Below, piece by piece: positions 6,633 to 6,918 of a stretch of DNA of 6,918 nt (the first letter of the stretch is position 1; every line of letters begins with the position of its first letter). The notes under the pieces were generated by a model. That model ran no database searches. It saw only the letters and a list, made by a program, of their open reading frames with translations, and was not told the origin of the DNA. The stretch is from NCBI GenBank assembly GCA_945836565.1, contig CAMALN010000084.1, positions 1-6,918 on the forward strand, in the 5' to 3' direction. The translations under genes were made by a program, and so were the position numbers. The stretch comes from an uncultured Lachnospiraceae bacterium. Its GTDB lineage: Bacteria > Bacillota > Clostridia > Lachnospirales > Lachnospiraceae.

Positions 6633-6646
6633 ATGTACATACATGT
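6633..6646. promoter_or_regulatory. Short inverted repeat upstream of the XRE regulator
   Basis: ATGTA-CA-TACAT (6633-6644) has 5-bp arms and overlaps a second palindrome, ACATGT (6641-6646). It lies 47 bp before the start of a predicted DNA-binding protein, where an autoregulatory operator would be expected. The arms are short and chance is a real alternative. No convincing promoter was found between 6621 and 6690: TATTAT (6650-6655) could be a -10 box but has no matching -35 element. Confidence 0.2.
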
Positions 6647-6690
6647 TGTTATTATATGTTTACCGTACAATAAGAAAGGAAGGATTCATT

Positions 6691-6918
6691 ATGGAATGTA
6701 ACAACATGATTTACGGTATCGATATGGATGCCACCGGGAAGCGCATATGCAGGATGATTAACGATAGCGGATTATCAGACAGACAGCTTGGTGAGATTAT
6801 GGGCTTATCGGTTCAAGCCATCAATAAGTGGCGTCATGGCCGCAGTCTTCCAGACATTGAGAATTTATTTATTCTTAGCAGAATTTTTGGTGTGAGAGTT
6901 GATGATTTTCTCGTATCG
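6691..6918 (+). CDS. XRE-family helix-turn-helix regulator (3'-partial)
   Basis: ATG 6691 follows AAAGGAAGG (6675-6683) by 7 nt and opens a frame of 76 codons that runs off the window without a stop. Residues of about 15-74 form a Cro/CI-type helix-turn-helix: GKRICRMINDSGLSDRQLGE, then IMGLSVQAINKWRHGRSLPD as the turn and recognition helix, then ENLFILSRIFGVRVDDFLV closing the five-helix fold. The pattern of a five-helix XRE domain is complete, so a DNA-binding function is well supported. Whether a C-terminal sensor, enzymatic or membrane domain follows cannot be seen. The gene lies after a strong terminator, so it should have its own promoter. Its target is unknown and could include its own upstream region. 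Confidence 0.85.
   Translation, partial: MECNNMIYGIDMDATGKRICRMINDSGLSDRQLGEIMGLSVQAINKWRHGRSLPDIENLFILSRIFGVRVDDFLVS

Noticed and set aside
6666..6671. TACAAT as -10 box for the XRE gene
   Set aside because: No suitable -35 element lies 15-18 bp upstream, and a start site near 6678 would fall within the ribosome binding site.

Overview
The window looks like a chromosomal segment from a low-to-moderate GC Gram-positive anaerobe of the Clostridia, most likely Lachnospiraceae or a close relative. This is inferred from three things: a T-box leader in front of an aminoacyl-tRNA synthetase gene, AGGAGG-like ribosome binding sites, and a hybrid histidine kinase of a type common in that group. All recognisable genes are on the + strand. 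No tRNA, rRNA, CRISPR array or insertion sequence was seen.

Left part (1-4559): the 3' portion of a gene for an extracellular solute-binding protein (1-1554, cut by the window edge). Its C-terminus resembles the C-terminal domain of 5'-nucleotidases but is joined to a binding protein instead of a phosphatase. After 71 bp comes a 977-residue membrane-bound hybrid histidine kinase (1626-4559): TM, extracytoplasmic sensor, TM, PAS-like region, HisKA, HATPase, and two receiver domains. The pair is best read as a sensory module in which the binding protein may present a ligand to the kinase. No ABC permease, HPt protein or DNA-binding response regulator is visible. A good sigma-A-type promoter overlapped by a perfect 14-bp palindrome sits between the two genes.

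Middle (4560-4837): a consensus promoter (TTGACA-17-TATGAT) and a complete T-box riboswitch. The Stem I pairing places a CCU (proline) codon in the specifier loop, and the antiterminator and terminator helices are mutually exclusive. It controls proS (4838-6568), which encodes a bacterial-type prolyl-tRNA synthetase with an editing (INS) domain. Uncharged tRNA-Pro should therefore raise ProRS expression.

Right end (6569-6918): a strong intrinsic terminator, then the first 76 codons of an XRE-family helix-turn-helix regulator that runs off the window.

The most unusual signal is a short repeat, core TGGGGACAG. One copy (4543-4560) encodes the last residues and stop codon of the histidine kinase. 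Two further copies in inverted orientation (6570-6583 and 6597-6614) form the terminator hairpin directly after proS. This looks like a small REP-like dispersed element that has supplied a coding end in one place and a terminator in another.
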